The notes beneath the pieces were generated by a model. That model searched no databases. It saw only the letters and a list, made by a program, of their open reading frames with translations, and was not told the DNA's origin. A stretch of 64,000 nucleotides of DNA from Polyangia bacterium (GTDB taxonomy: Bacteria; Myxococcota_A; Polyangia; Nannocystales; Nannocystaceae). Below are positions 39,501 to 48,363 of this stretch, one piece after another. The position numbers and the translations under genes were made by a program. Every line of letters begins with the position of its first letter. Within the stretch, counting starts at the first letter, position 1. The stretch lies in NCBI GenBank assembly GCA_030424595.1, contig JAUHWG010000003.1, positions 186,001-250,000 of the forward strand, written 5' to 3'.

Positions 39501-42500
39501 GTGATCGACGTATTGGAGGATGTTGTAGAACTCGAGCGGGCTGTTCTTGGCGGGGGTCGCTGACAGGAGAACGACCCCGCTGCCGCCGGTGCGCTGGCGG
39601 ACGAAGCTGGCGCGAAAGTCGAGCTGCCACGCCCGCTTGGAGCCGCCTGCGGGGAGCCCCATGAACTTGGGGATCCCGCCCTCGCGGGGCTCAGGCGCGT
39701 AGAGGTTCTTGAAATTCTGGGCTTCGTCGACGATGAGAAGGTCGACGCCGAGGTCCTCCCAGCGCACGCCGGGATCGAGCTGCCTGCGCTCGTCGACCTC
39801 CAGGCGCTCGAGGACGAAGCCTTTCACGCCGGCCTCGGCGATCGCCTTCTTCCGTTCGCTGGCCTTGCTCCGCTTCCTTCGGCCGCGGACTGCGTCGTTG
39901 CGCTCCTGGAGGCTGACGACGCGGCGGATCGCGGGGGTGTTCTCGGCGTAGCGGAGCACCGAGTCGAGGTCGACCGGCGTCATCTTCAGCGCCTCGTAGC
40001 TGAGGATCACAGCGTCGTAGAGCCCAGCTTGGAACGCGGACCACTTCGCTGCGCGCTCCTCGGGCTTGTCCGCCTTGGCGACGGTGATCAGCTCGTTGTA
40101 TTGGGCCTTCGTGATCTCGCCGGCGGCGAGCCGCTCGGCAGCGGCGGTGACCCGCTTGCCGCGGGTCAGCTGGCGTCGGGTCGAGCCGATCACGGCGACG
40201 CGGTAGTCCGGCAGACAGCGGCCGAAGTCGCGGTACCACTTCCAAACCAGGCTCGGCGGGACGAGGACCACCGGTCGACGACCCCAGCCGTCCTGCCTCG
40301 CGCGGGCGAGGACGCCGAGGCCGGTGTAGGTCTTGCCGACGCCGACGTCGAAGGCGAGCAGGCCTCCGCGGGCCTCGAGGACACGCCGGGCGTCGGCGTT
40401 CTGGTGCGGCGCGAGCTGGATCTCCGATCCCCAGCGGGCGATCTCGAGGGGCTCTCCGGGGTACTCGCGGCGGACAAACCTGCGAAAGCCGCGGTTGTAG
40501 GCGTCGCGGATCGCCTCCATGCGCGAGGGCTCGTCGCGCAGCCAAGCGTTGAAGCTTCGGGACCAGGCGCGCTCGTAGCTGGCGCGGTAGTCCCATACCT
40601 TGAGCTCGTTCAGGCCAGACTCCGCCCGTACGCGCTCCGCCTCGGGGTCGTTGTGGTGGAGGTCATTCGGTGCGAAGAAGGTGTTGTCGTGGTTGAGTGC
40701 GCCGACGAGCCAGAGCGTCTCGGGGTCGATTGGTTCGCGCTTGAGCGTGGTGTAGGAGGCGTCCGCGATCTGGACGAGCCCGCCAACGCGCTCGAGGGAG
40801 ACGGCGCCGTAGCGGCTGTTGAGCGCCTCCGAGGCCCACTCCGCGACCATGCGCAGCGGGACAAAACCGTCCGAGGGCGAGACCTCGCCGATGTCCTCAA
40901 ACTCGACGGGCTTGATCGCCGCGAGCAGGCGCTGGTGCTGGAGCTTGAGCTGGGCTTCGGGGATATCGCTCGGGCGAGTCCGGCGGAGCGCGGAGACGCC
41001 TGTCTCGTCGCTGACCATGCCGCCCATCGCGAGGGCATCGGCGAAGGCCTGGTTGATGAGGTCGTCGTTCGGCCCTGTGCTGCGACCCAGGTAGGAGTCG
41101 AGGCGATCGAGCTTGGGCCAGAGGTCGCCGGTGACGTAGTCACGCAGCGGGATGAGCTCGCGCAGGTCCCCGCCGTCGACGCACCAGTCCGCGCGGAAGA
41201 GCCGGCCTAGCGCGTCTGAGGACGATGTCGAGCCACCCTGGTCCTGGTGGAACTCGAGCAGATCCTCGATCGTGATCCGGCGACGGCTCCGGTAGAGAAA
41301 CTCGGCCTGTCCGAGGAGGTCGCCGCTGTCGCCGGAGTAGCGCTCTTCGACCTTCGGTTCGGTGGTCAGCGCCTTGACGATCTCACCGGCCTTGGAAAAG
41401 GCGTTGAGGAATTGCTGGGCGCCGGGGGTCTCCTGCTCGGCGAGCGTGCGCAGGTCGATCCACGACCAGGGGTTGCGGACGTCGAGCTCGATCACCTCGG
41501 GGGCGCTCTGAAAATCGCGCAACGACTGGAGCAGCTCGGGCCAGAGCTCGACCGCGCGGCGGGTGCCATTCGCCCGCTCGGCGAGGTAGTCCGCGACACG
41601 CCCGCCGAGGGTGACGGCGGCGGCGAGGAGCGGCGTCAGCTCGTCGCCGGAGGCCGCACGGCGGACGATCCGGCTCGCGGTCGCGGCCGGGAAGGCGACG
41701 GGGCGGACGATGCAGGCGGAGCAGAGCGGGCGCTCGCCGAAGGGTGGAAGCCCGTCGAAGGTGCCGACGACCTTGTGGTGATAGCGACCTGGGCGGGCGT
41801 CGGTGTCGTCCTCGCCGCCGCGGCCCTGCTCCTCGCCGAGCACGTGCTGGGGGAATTGCTCGAAGTAGTCGCCCTCGGCGATGAAGAGGTCGCCCTCGTC
41901 AACCTCGGCCAGCTCACCGCCGCGGGCGCGAAAGAAGAGCAGGTCTGTGACCAGGTTGGCGCCTGGAAAGGTCTCGCTGGGCAGGCGAAAGGCGCTCATC
42001 AGGTGATGGCGACGGAGCACACGCTCGCGGAGCTCTCTTCGGGAAGTGCTGACACCTGTCAGGAAGCCCGCCGGGATCAGGAAGACGCCGATCCCGTAGG
42101 GAGCGAGCAGGTCGAGGCCGCGGCGGAGGAAGTAGGCGAACGCCTCGCGCTCGGCGTACTCGGGCGCCTGATCCCACTTCGCGGTGAGGCCACGCTTCCC
42201 GTAGGGCGGGTTGGTGACGACGAGGCGGAACTTGCCCTGATCGCGAGCGGTGACCTCGACGCCCTTGGCGGGGATCCCCTTGCGGCTCGTCTGCTGGTGG
42301 AGCCACTCCTCAAAGCTGCCCGCGAAGACATCCGCGTCGGGGAAGAGCAGGGGCAGCATCTTCGCGGCGACGGTGGAGAGCTCGACGCTGGTCCAGCGGA
42401 TCGGCGGGCGCTCGCACTCGGCCTGGTTTACCGCCAGGATGAATCGACCGATCCCTGCCGCGGGTTCGAGCGCCCGCAGCTTGCCGTCGCGGCCGGCGAG

Positions 42501-43700
42501 TTCTGGGAGAAAGGGGCAGAGCGCGTCGGCGACGGCGAGCGCGAGCTTGGTCGGAGTGTAGTACTCGTTGATCAGGCCGAAGCGGTCGGGGTCCCAGCCC
42601 TCGGGGAATTGGTCCTGGTACTTGTCGATCGAGAGGCCGCCCCAGCCGGAGTAGCCGAGGAGGGTGCGGCGGTCGGCGTCTGTGATGGAGGCGGGGTCTT
42701 TGGTCGCGACGAGCTGCATCGCCGCGAGGTTGGCCTTGGCTCTGCGCGCGGGGGTCCACTCGTCGGGCGGGGCATCCATCGTGGTGGGGTCTGGGCTGTC
42801 GCTGGCGGTCGTGGGCGGCGTCTCACGGGCCTCGCGAGCGCGGGCCCAGAGAGCCGCGGCGTAGTCCTCGAGCGGCGTCGAGCTGTCGGGCCGCGACTCG
42901 AGCGTCGCGACCTCGCGCTGGGCCGACTCCCAGGCGCGCCGCATGTCCTCGCTGGCTTTGAGCTCGGGGTAGACGTGGAAGCGTCCGCTGGCGTCGCGGA
43001 CGGCGACGACGGACTGCGCGGAGAGGAGCGCGAGGGTGGGGCGGCGGCCGAGGAGAGGGAGCGCGTCCCAGCCCTCGCGCCGGAGGACGAGCGCCTCGGC
43101 GCGCAGGGTCACGAAGTCATGGGCGAAGCTCTCGGCCGCGCGTTGGACCTCTAGGCTCGGGTCGGCGCCGACGAGCTTGGTCATGCGTCGGCGAAGGCGG
43201 CTGAGGATCGCGTCGTCGGTCTGGGCGTCCTTCGGTTGCTCGGTCTTGGCGAACTCCGTGTAGCCGGCGAACTCGCGAGCGTTCCGCGGCGGGGAGCCTC
43301 GCTGTGCGCGTCGGAGGGCCATCGCCTCGCCGACTACGCGGAGCAGCTGGGGGCGCTCTCGCTCGATGAAGCCGTCGATCTCGGCGGCGGTGTAACGGGG
43401 CGGGAGGTTGCGCCGCCATTGGACGATGACTCGCTCGAGGAAGTCCTCGGGGGTCATCGGTCCGCGGGGGGAGGCCGCGCCTGCCTCAGCCGGAGTCTTC
43501 CCTTGGGCGGAAGCGGATGCAGTCGGGCAGGTACAGGCGCCGGTGCCACAGCTCCCCGCGGCGCATCCGCAGGTGCTCTTCTCTTCATCGCTCGTCGTCT
43601 TGAGCGCGTGGGCGAAGGCCTCGGAGGCCGCCGAGAAGTAGCCTGCCGGGAAGGCGCCGAAGTCCAGGGAGTCGGTGGTGAAAGGCGGTCGAGTGCTCAT
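36552..43700 (-). CDS. Giant N6-adenine DNA methylase / SNF2-type helicase fusion (DarB-like)
   Basis: Protein of 2382 residues. The N-terminus has a Cys cluster (CGCAAGSCGTGACTC, about 45-60). A methylase domain follows: motif I LRALEPAAGIGRFIL near 415 and catalytic TNPPYGKRG near 496. A superfamily 2 helicase domain follows: Walker A FDVGVGKTYTG near 1118, DEAQNFKNL near 1322, LLSATPAKNSPLEF near 1378, and motif VI NGRAYRQGN near 1700. The last ~600 residues are unassigned. Methylase plus SNF2 helicase giants occur on plasmids and phages; in P1 the DarB protein is packaged and protects DNA from restriction. ATG at 43700 lies one base after the preceding stop. Confidence 0.85.
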   Translation of the reverse strand: MSTRPPFTTDSLDFGAFPAGYFSAASEAFAHALKTTSDEEKSTCGCAAGSCGTGACTCPTASASAQGKTPAEAGAASPRGPMTPEDFLERVIVQWRRNLPPRYTAAEIDGFIERERPQLLRVVGEAMALRRAQRGSPPRNAREFAGYTEFAKTEQPKDAQTDDAILSRLRRRMTKLVGADPSLEVQRAAESFAHDFVTLRAEALVLRREGWDALPLLGRRPTLALLSAQSVVAVRDASGRFHVYPELKASEDMRRAWESAQREVATLESRPDSSTPLEDYAAALWARAREARETPPTTASDSPDPTTMDAPPDEWTPARRAKANLAAMQLVATKDPASITDADRRTLLGYSGWGGLSIDKYQDQFPEGWDPDRFGLINEYYTPTKLALAVADALCPFLPELAGRDGKLRALEPAAGIGRFILAVNQAECERPPIRWTSVELSTVAAKMLPLLFPDADVFAGSFEEWLHQQTSRKGIPAKGVEVTARDQGKFRLVVTNPPYGKRGLTAKWDQAPEYAEREAFAYFLRRGLDLLAPYGIGVFLIPAGFLTGVSTSRRELRERVLRRHHLMSAFRLPSETFPGANLVTDLLFFRARGGELAEVDEGDLFIAEGDYFEQFPQHVLGEEQGRGGEDDTDARPGRYHHKVVGTFDGLPPFGERPLCSACIVRPVAFPAATASRIVRRAASGDELTPLLAAAVTLGGRVADYLAERANGTRRAVELWPELLQSLRDFQSAPEVIELDVRNPWSWIDLRTLAEQETPGAQQFLNAFSKAGEIVKALTTEPKVEERYSGDSGDLLGQAEFLYRSRRRITIEDLLEFHQDQGGSTSSSDALGRLFRADWCVDGGDLRELIPLRDYVTGDLWPKLDRLDSYLGRSTGPNDDLINQAFADALAMGGMVSDETGVSALRRTRPSDIPEAQLKLQHQRLLAAIKPVEFEDIGEVSPSDGFVPLRMVAEWASEALNSRYGAVSLERVGGLVQIADASYTTLKREPIDPETLWLVGALNHDNTFFAPNDLHHNDPEAERVRAESGLNELKVWDYRASYERAWSRSFNAWLRDEPSRMEAIRDAYNRGFRRFVRREYPGEPLEIARWGSEIQLAPHQNADARRVLEARGGLLAFDVGVGKTYTGLGVLARARQDGWGRRPVVLVPPSLVWKWYRDFGRCLPDYRVAVIGSTRRQLTRGKRVTAAAERLAAGEITKAQYNELITVAKADKPEERAAKWSAFQAGLYDAVILSYEALKMTPVDLDSVLRYAENTPAIRRVVSLQERNDAVRGRRKRSKASERKKAIAEAGVKGFVLERLEVDERRQLDPGVRWEDLGVDLLIVDEAQNFKNLYAPEPREGGIPKFMGLPAGGSKRAWQLDFRASFVRQRTGGSGVVLLSATPAKNSPLEFYNILQYVDHDAFSKVGIYDPEDFVDRYLKIEGRDVLDSNFDIVRKSAVVGFRRLDELRAILDRYAEFRTAEEVGIKLPKPRVQRVDVQMDDAQEEKYDELVQKMTDRLKALLEGKGADQAAVLGDMVRMSLIALHSQLDEGYDWSTALEGGRATRKVTASALPRWIERGWDVIDVSDDKTKATILRDLPKPEYDSPKFQAVAERIAAQPGCGHIVFCEPVACHHWIREILVANGIPRERIAVMNAAATDTNSRIRIADGFNGDPEAGTEAIYDVIIANSVAYEGVDLQVRTCAIHHVDLPWTPADLEQRNGRAYRQGNTLGVIEILYYIAQGSMDGYRFSVIHGKRGWLADLLESQDRDTNNPAAQQDFSPEELLEYIARDKSGVKELLAKRKAQRREEERAKLAANAAMLMRQALSRFRSARRLEATQPERATALRAEAEERLTSLARGAGDAWPWTTMMYAFREVDGIVPADGSAPVFEGMQIIQERTDGEVVAYEFGRLRDNASGTTIGLRRAGDAHWTLVGQDVIQELAIRPEDLQGRERWPADDDAETDQALSRAIARLSAWEHLRWEGASEAFVERWWARRGASIAEQLARKAGDTERLPLVVDGELQLKGGPALRDGALLPPTGEGWQTYLKLAPSSGEPWTSLRDVGDLWWGRKVPRDLLARAPEIDEETALSRLQRKLREAREAHAMSPREVAVWFIENDYDKAGDLVDGYLDAPTQSFEDLGTELRKEIDEALDGRWYSRKALSSSGVPDIREDMLLEDEGRTYVLARQPGSPTRRVYVTRPEALGAPFTVEEGELRKRDMIWDIDPSDASDIEEVWQHYSKLIRSLELVPAYLGEAHQLLEIAAEAIESPRCLGGQRKRAIKALRTAEKYYRRAANRIHMGRPAGVLEALVQMVDHVTKSAVTIAEACGIGQLEFLGAPMVIRETDREALERVGEDIVDREDTAAGLVEAEESSDIRGDAAEDGAKAAHEAPADAEEAAE

Positions 43701-43701
43701 C

Positions 43702-44955
43702 TCAGTCGTCCTCGTCAAGCTCTGAGAGGCCGCTCTTCAGGGCGTCGACGAAGCTCGTCCTGAGCTCTTGGTCCTTTCCTTGGGTGTCGTCGGAGGGGGC
43801 AGGGGAGGGGGTCTTGGTGGCGGTGGCAGGTGTCTCTTGGTCGCTCGTCTCTTGCTCGACCGGCGGGCTCTTGGGTTTCGCCTCGACCTTTGCTGTGGTC
43901 GTTGTCGTGCTGTTTGCCGCGGTCTTGGTCTTGGACTTGGGCTTGGCCGTGGTCTTGGACGTGGTCCTTGTCTTGGCCTTGGCCTTGGCCTTGGCCTTGC
44001 GCTTTGTCGTCTTCTTTCCTGCGGGCTTGGCAGGGGCGGTCGACCCCGAGGAGGGCGTATCGTCCTCGCGGGCTTCACTGGGAGCGGGAGCTGACTCGGG
44101 CTCCTCCTCCGGAACAGGACAGGCCTTCGCGATCTGTCCCGCGGTCACGGGCTTGAGCGCGTCGCCGACGATCCCATCATGGAGCGCTTGAGCGCGAGCC
44201 TGCGCCTGCTCCAGCTTTGCGAAGCAGCCGTGGTGCTTGGGCATGACGCCGGGCTGCTCGATGAAGAGAGCCCACTGCGAGCCCTTGGTCAGCAGCGCCT
44301 TGAACTGGCCGTTGCTGGTCGCCGCGGCGAAGCCGTCGTAGCCGTGGTCACGGATCGGGGTCCACTCGAGCGAGGTGGGCCGCTTAGCGGCGGCTGCAGT
44401 GGTCTGGGAGCCGCCCGCGTTCGTTCGGGGCCCAGCCTTCTCGGTCATCGAGCGAGCGGTTGAGCTCTCGCCAGCCTTGGCTGCGGGCTTCGCCTTGGCT
44501 GCGGGCTTTGCCTTGGCTGCGGGCTTTGCCTTGGCTGCGGGCTTTGCCTTGGCGGTCTTCTTGGGGGCAGAATTGCGGGAGACGGCCTTTTTGGGTGCCT
44601 TCTTGCCATCAGTCTCGGCGGCCTTTTTGGCGGTCTTCTTGGTGACCTTCTTGGTGACCTTCTTGGCGACCTTCTTGGTGGCCTTCTTGGCGGCCGTCTT
44701 GGTGGCCTTCTTGGCGGTCGTCTTTGCGGTCGTCCTTGCAGTCTTCTTTGCGGTCGTCTTGGCGGCCTTCTTGGCGGTCTTCTTGCTGTCCGTCGTCACT
44801 CCGTCGCTCGATGGATCCGGAGCGGGCCGCGACCCAGACTTCTCGCCAGCCTTCTCACAGGTGACGCGACCATCCGGGCCCTGCTCGATGATCAGGCGCT
44901 CACCCGACTCGTTGTCTTCGAGCGTCACCTTGACGTGCTGAACATCCCACCGCAT
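43702..44955 (-). CDS. Histone-H1-like Lys/Ala-rich DNA-binding protein
   Basis: Protein of 417 residues. The N-terminus (MRWDVQHVKVTLEDNESGER) is a short beta domain. Residues ~55-165 repeat KKTAKK, KKATKK and AKPAAK units like AlgP or histone H1. A small folded domain follows near 185-255 (WTPIRDHGYDGFAAATSNGQ, then ALFIEQPGVMPKHHGCFAKL). A second Lys-rich stretch (KRKAKAKAKAKTRT) and an acidic end complete it. It should coat or condense DNA. ATG at 44955 is set by AGGAGG five bases upstream. It lies directly ahead of the giant methylase-helicase, so the two may travel with the element's DNA. Confidence 0.8.
   Translation of the reverse strand: MRWDVQHVKVTLEDNESGERLIIEQGPDGRVTCEKAGEKSGSRPAPDPSSDGVTTDSKKTAKKAAKTTAKKTARTTAKTTAKKATKTAAKKATKKVAKKVTKKVTKKTAKKAAETDGKKAPKKAVSRNSAPKKTAKAKPAAKAKPAAKAKPAAKAKPAAKAGESSTARSMTEKAGPRTNAGGSQTTAAAAKRPTSLEWTPIRDHGYDGFAAATSNGQFKALLTKGSQWALFIEQPGVMPKHHGCFAKLEQAQARAQALHDGIVGDALKPVTAGQIAKACPVPEEEPESAPAPSEAREDDTPSSGSTAPAKPAGKKTTKRKAKAKAKAKTRTTSKTTAKPKSKTKTAANSTTTTTAKVEAKPKSPPVEQETSDQETPATATKTPSPAPSDDTQGKDQELRTSFVDALKSGLSELDEDD
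44474..44545. repeat. Four 18-bp tandem units encoding AKPAAK
   Basis: Four near-identical 18-bp units in the histone-like gene. Degenerate KKTAKK-coding repeats continue to about 44790. Confidence 0.75.
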
Positions 44956-44994
44956 CCCAACCTCCTCGTCTCCCAAACAAACACCAAAGAACGC

Positions 44995-46893
44995 TCATCG
45001 CCCGCGAGCGCGACGGCTCTGCCGTACGCCGACCGCGACCGCGATCGTCGTCGCCAACGCGGCGCCGCCGAGCAGCGCCGGCCCCAACCACCTCGACCTC
45101 CCCGACGTCGGTCCCGCACCTGGCTCAAACGCCAGCCCGCCCATCACGTTCAGCGGCGGATCGGGCTCTGGGGCATTCGGATCCAGCGGAGGGGCGCTCG
45201 CCGCTGCTCGAATCTGGAACCTGGCCGCGGCGCGCTGCGGCAGCGTCGTCGGCACGCCCGCGTCCTTGAGCGCGGCGGCGAAGACCGGGTCGACCTCGCG
45301 CGCCGTCTCGTACTCGACCAGCATCCGCGAGGGATGCTTGAGGAGCCGGCGGCGAAGGCTGAGGCAGAGTGAGCGGAGCCTGGGGTCACGAAAGGCCGCG
45401 TAGGCCGGCTTGTCGCCGACCGGATCGGGCCGGACGTAGGCGCAGTCGAGCGTCGTCGCGAGGCGACGGCGCTGGAGCTTGGCGACGGTCCGCAACGCCG
45501 GGAGCACGATCTTGTCGTCGGCCCTGCCGTAGGTCTGGAGGAGGAGCTGGATATGCGGCCACGACGTGCAGAGGTGGGCCCGCGCGCGCGGATCGACCGG
45601 CGGGGCGACGTAGGCCTTGGTCTTCGGGTCGCGGGCCCATCGGGGCGGCAGGTAGCCGCTCTGCACTCGGCCCTTCTTCGTGTCGATGTCGGTGAAGAAG
45701 CAGTTGGTCCGCGCTTCATCCTCGGCGAGGCCGCGGCCGTCGATCGTCCGCTGGGTGACCATCGGCACGGTCGAGTAGTCCTCGGCCTCGGCTCGGTGTG
45801 CCCCTGAGATGTCGGTGCCGAGGCGCCACTCGCCGTCCGCGAGCTCGCGCGCGAGATAGGCGAGGAGCCAGTCGCCGTGGTCCTGCTCCAGCGCTGAGGT
45901 GTAGAGCGCGGTGAACCAGTCCCTCCAGAGCGACTCGAGCGCGGCGCAGTCGACCTTGTAAGTGTCAGGTCCGCCCGCCGCGACCTGCTGCCACGCAGTG
46001 CCCGCGACTTGCTGCAAGCACGGGTAGAAGTCGCCGGTCTGGGTGAAGTCGCCGTAGCGCTGGATCATCGTCCCGTCGGCGTAGAAGCGCGCCTCGGACT
46101 CGGTCTGGGGTCGGCCGCGGTGCTGGAGGATCCCCGCGACGCGGAAGGTCCCCGGGATGCAACCGTAGGAGCCGTTCCAGGCCACAGACTTGCCGGCGAA
46201 GGGGGCGAGGACTTGGCCGATCTTGTTGCCCTGCTCGTCGAGGCCGTCGGCGAGCTGCCAGGGGCGGGCGTCGGTCGGCGGGGCGAAGGCTGGGGTCCAG
46301 TCAGTCGCAACTGCGTCAAACGTAACGAAGGTCCGGACCCAGGACTCATCCAGCTTCTCTGTGTAGCGTCGCCAGGGAAGGACATTTCGCCGGTCCGCTG
46401 GGATACTGTCACCTGCGGCCAAGTTCGCGAATAGTGGGGCGAGGGCCTGTCCCAGTCCGACGGCAATTCCGGCGATACGGCCGACCACGGGCACGGCGGT
46501 GACCAAGTCTAGTGCGAGGTCGAGCGCGACGGTTCCTGCGGCGCGGAGTAGTTCATTGGGGTCCGTCGTGAGGGGGAAGGGGACCTCTGCGAGAACACCA
46601 GCAATTGAGTCCTTCTTGGGGTTGACCCAGGCGATGCTCGACCAGAGACTTGGGAGAATGTCGCCAACCTGTGTGGCCTTCGCCTTCCACAACATCTGCG
46701 TTGCCTGATTCCAGGCTTGGGCGCTTGCCTGGACAAGGAGACTCTGACCGATTGTGCCACGTGCCCCAATTGAGTTTGCCCGGCTGAGCAGGGCTTGAAA
46801 CGCCTCGTCGGCATATGCATCGGCTCCGGGGAACGGACTCTGAAAGAGATCGGGGACTCGATCGAAGAGTCGGCTGTTGGGGTCGAGCTTCAT
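44995..46893 (-). CDS. Large tail-anchored protein of unknown function
   Basis: Unrecognised protein of 632 residues. Residues ~100-165 hold a long hydrophobic, Gly/Ala-rich segment (TVALDLALDLVTAVPVVGRI then AGIAVGLGQALAPLFANLAA) that could be a membrane hairpin. The centre is soluble with Trp/Tyr-rich parts (HGDWLLAYLARELADGEWRL). A Pro/Gly linker precedes a membrane helix at ~603-622 and a basic end (RQSRRARGR). No signal peptide. The ATG overlaps the stop of the lipoprotein gene by 4 bp. The size and two membrane regions would suit a large integral component of a membrane particle. Confidence 0.65.
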   Translation of the reverse strand: MKLDPNSRLFDRVPDLFQSPFPGADAYADEAFQALLSRANSIGARGTIGQSLLVQASAQAWNQATQMLWKAKATQVGDILPSLWSSIAWVNPKKDSIAGVLAEVPFPLTTDPNELLRAAGTVALDLALDLVTAVPVVGRIAGIAVGLGQALAPLFANLAAGDSIPADRRNVLPWRRYTEKLDESWVRTFVTFDAVATDWTPAFAPPTDARPWQLADGLDEQGNKIGQVLAPFAGKSVAWNGSYGCIPGTFRVAGILQHRGRPQTESEARFYADGTMIQRYGDFTQTGDFYPCLQQVAGTAWQQVAAGGPDTYKVDCAALESLWRDWFTALYTSALEQDHGDWLLAYLARELADGEWRLGTDISGAHRAEAEDYSTVPMVTQRTIDGRGLAEDEARTNCFFTDIDTKKGRVQSGYLPPRWARDPKTKAYVAPPVDPRARAHLCTSWPHIQLLLQTYGRADDKIVLPALRTVAKLQRRRLATTLDCAYVRPDPVGDKPAYAAFRDPRLRSLCLSLRRRLLKHPSRMLVEYETAREVDPVFAAALKDAGVPTTLPQRAAARFQIRAAASAPPLDPNAPEPDPPLNVMGGLAFEPGAGPTSGRSRWLGPALLGGAALATTIAVAVGVRQSRRARGR

Positions 46894-47252
46894 TCGTCGT
46901 CCACGGCTTCACATATGTTGGAGACCCCAACGGACTCGCACTCCAAGGGAGTGCCTAGGTCCTGCGGACACTCCAAGTCCTGGCTGCAGAGGATTTGGCA
47001 GAGCCCTGCGACGCAGGTGTGCTCCCATCCCTCGACGAGCTGACAGTCAGTGTCGTCAGTGCAGGTTTCTTCGCAGTAGCCCTGGTAGCACTTGCCGCCC
47101 TCGGCGCAGCCGTCTGGCGTCCCCTCGAGGGCCCCCGGTGTGCACGGGTCACCGAACTCCCCTGGGACGTTCTCCATGGGCTCGGTGCCTTCACAACCGG
47201 CACCGATCGGCATGACGAAGAGGAGAGAGGCGAGGACGTTCGCGGTACGCAT
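46890..47252 (-). CDS. Small Cys-rich lipoprotein
   Basis: Exported lipoprotein of 120 residues. MRTANVLASLLFVMPIGAGC is a signal peptide with lipobox. The mature part has about a dozen Cys in a CxxGxCxxxC pattern (GKCYQGYCEETCTDDTDCQL, GLCQILCSQDLECPQDLG), like the small disulphide modules of other myxobacterial lipoproteins. It is the only element protein with a classical export signal. ATG at 47252 is chosen because it starts the signal peptide; upstream sequence in frame is unlike protein. The stop overlaps the next start by 4 bp. Confidence 0.7.
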   Translation of the reverse strand: MRTANVLASLLFVMPIGAGCEGTEPMENVPGEFGDPCTPGALEGTPDGCAEGGKCYQGYCEETCTDDTDCQLVEGWEHTCVAGLCQILCSQDLECPQDLGTPLECESVGVSNICEAVDDE

Positions 47253-47304
47253 ATCCGGAGCGTATGACAGCGCGCAAGCGCGCGTCGACCCGAAGCTCAG
47301 GACC

Positions 47305-48363
47305 TCAAACTCCACGATGGACCTCCTCCGCGGCTTGCCGCAGGCAGGCATCCGGCGATCCCTCGGCGGCACGCCGAACCGCCTCAGGGAGGCTCGCCAG
47401 GGCCCGCAGCGCCGCCCTGCGGACCGCGAAGAAGCACGCGAATCGCCGGAGAACAAAGTTGTAGGCAGGCGCCGCGAGTCGACCTCGGACGCCATCGAGG
47501 CCTGCGACGTGCAGGCTCCCGCGGTGGGCGACCAGAAACCCTGAGCGCCGGTAGAGCGCGCCGGTCTTCGCCCTCCCAGGCGGGAAGAGCGGCACAGCCT
47601 CCACGAGCGGCCGCGTCTGTCGGACGAACGCCTGGGCGATCGCCGCGACCTGGCGCGCGTCCTGCCGCAGGTTCTCCGCCGGATCGAGGAGGCTGGTCAT
47701 GGCCTCGAAGGCCGCGAGCGCCGGTCGGCTCTGGGTCGAGCTCCACAGCAGCCCCGGACCTGGCCCGCCGAGCCGCGTGCTGTAGACCCAGGGAAAGGTC
47801 CCGAGGTGTAGCGTCAGGGGCGTCTGCCAGCCGCACGCGCTCTCCGCTCGGGGCGGCGGCCCGCTCCAGCCGTCGCCGAAGTAGCCGGCCGCGGTGTCGG
47901 GATAGAACGCTCGTAGTTGCTGCTCGCCGCGTAGATCACGCTCGCCGGAGGCGACTCCATCGACGGACTCCGCTGCCCGGTAGCACGCTCCGCTGGCGAG
48001 AGTCGTCGGGTCGGCGGTCGCCCGCCACAGCTCGCCGCGCTCACGCCCCAGCCCGATCAGCTGGCCGAGCACCACCGCCTGCGTCCGGGCGTGCGCCTCC
48101 GAGACGCCACCACGCTGAGCCAGGAGCCAGCTCGCGAAGGCAGCGAGCCCGGCCTCCTGGGCCGCGCGGACACGATCCGGGACGGCTCGCAACGGCGCGA
48201 GAGCGGCCTCGAGCTCCTGGGAGAACCCGATCGTCGCGGCGATCGCCTGCCACTCGCTCCGGTACCACGCGTGCAGATCCATCGGCGAGCGGAGGTCGAA
48301 GTCGCCGACGAGATCGGCGAGCGCCTTGATCCCCTCGCCGTAGCAATTCAGGTCGGGCCTCAT
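47305..48363 (-). CDS. Unrecognised 352-residue protein
   Basis: Soluble-looking protein without a signal or membrane segment. The N-terminal half is helical and Ala/Leu-rich (FSQELEAALAPLRAVPDRVR). The centre is Gly/Pro/Trp-rich (YFGDGWSGPPPRAESACGWQ, then FPWVYSTRLGGPGPG), and the C-terminal third is helical and Arg-rich. ATG at 48363 overlaps the stop of the lysozyme-like gene by 4 bp (ATGA), which fixes the start over longer alternatives. Its neighbours suggest a structural or assembly role. No family is recognised. Confidence 0.65.
   Translation of the reverse strand: MRPDLNCYGEGIKALADLVGDFDLRSPMDLHAWYRSEWQAIAATIGFSQELEAALAPLRAVPDRVRAAQEAGLAAFASWLLAQRGGVSEAHARTQAVVLGQLIGLGRERGELWRATADPTTLASGACYRAAESVDGVASGERDLRGEQQLRAFYPDTAAGYFGDGWSGPPPRAESACGWQTPLTLHLGTFPWVYSTRLGGPGPGLLWSSTQSRPALAAFEAMTSLLDPAENLRQDARQVAAIAQAFVRQTRPLVEAVPLFPPGRAKTGALYRRSGFLVAHRGSLHVAGLDGVRGRLAAPAYNFVLRRFACFFAVRRAALRALASLPEAVRRAAEGSPDACLRQAAEEVHRGV

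Noticed and set aside
37446..43154. Plus-strand frames of 400-700 codons over the methylase-helicase gene.
   Set aside because: The minus strand shows complete methylase and helicase motifs; the plus frames show none.
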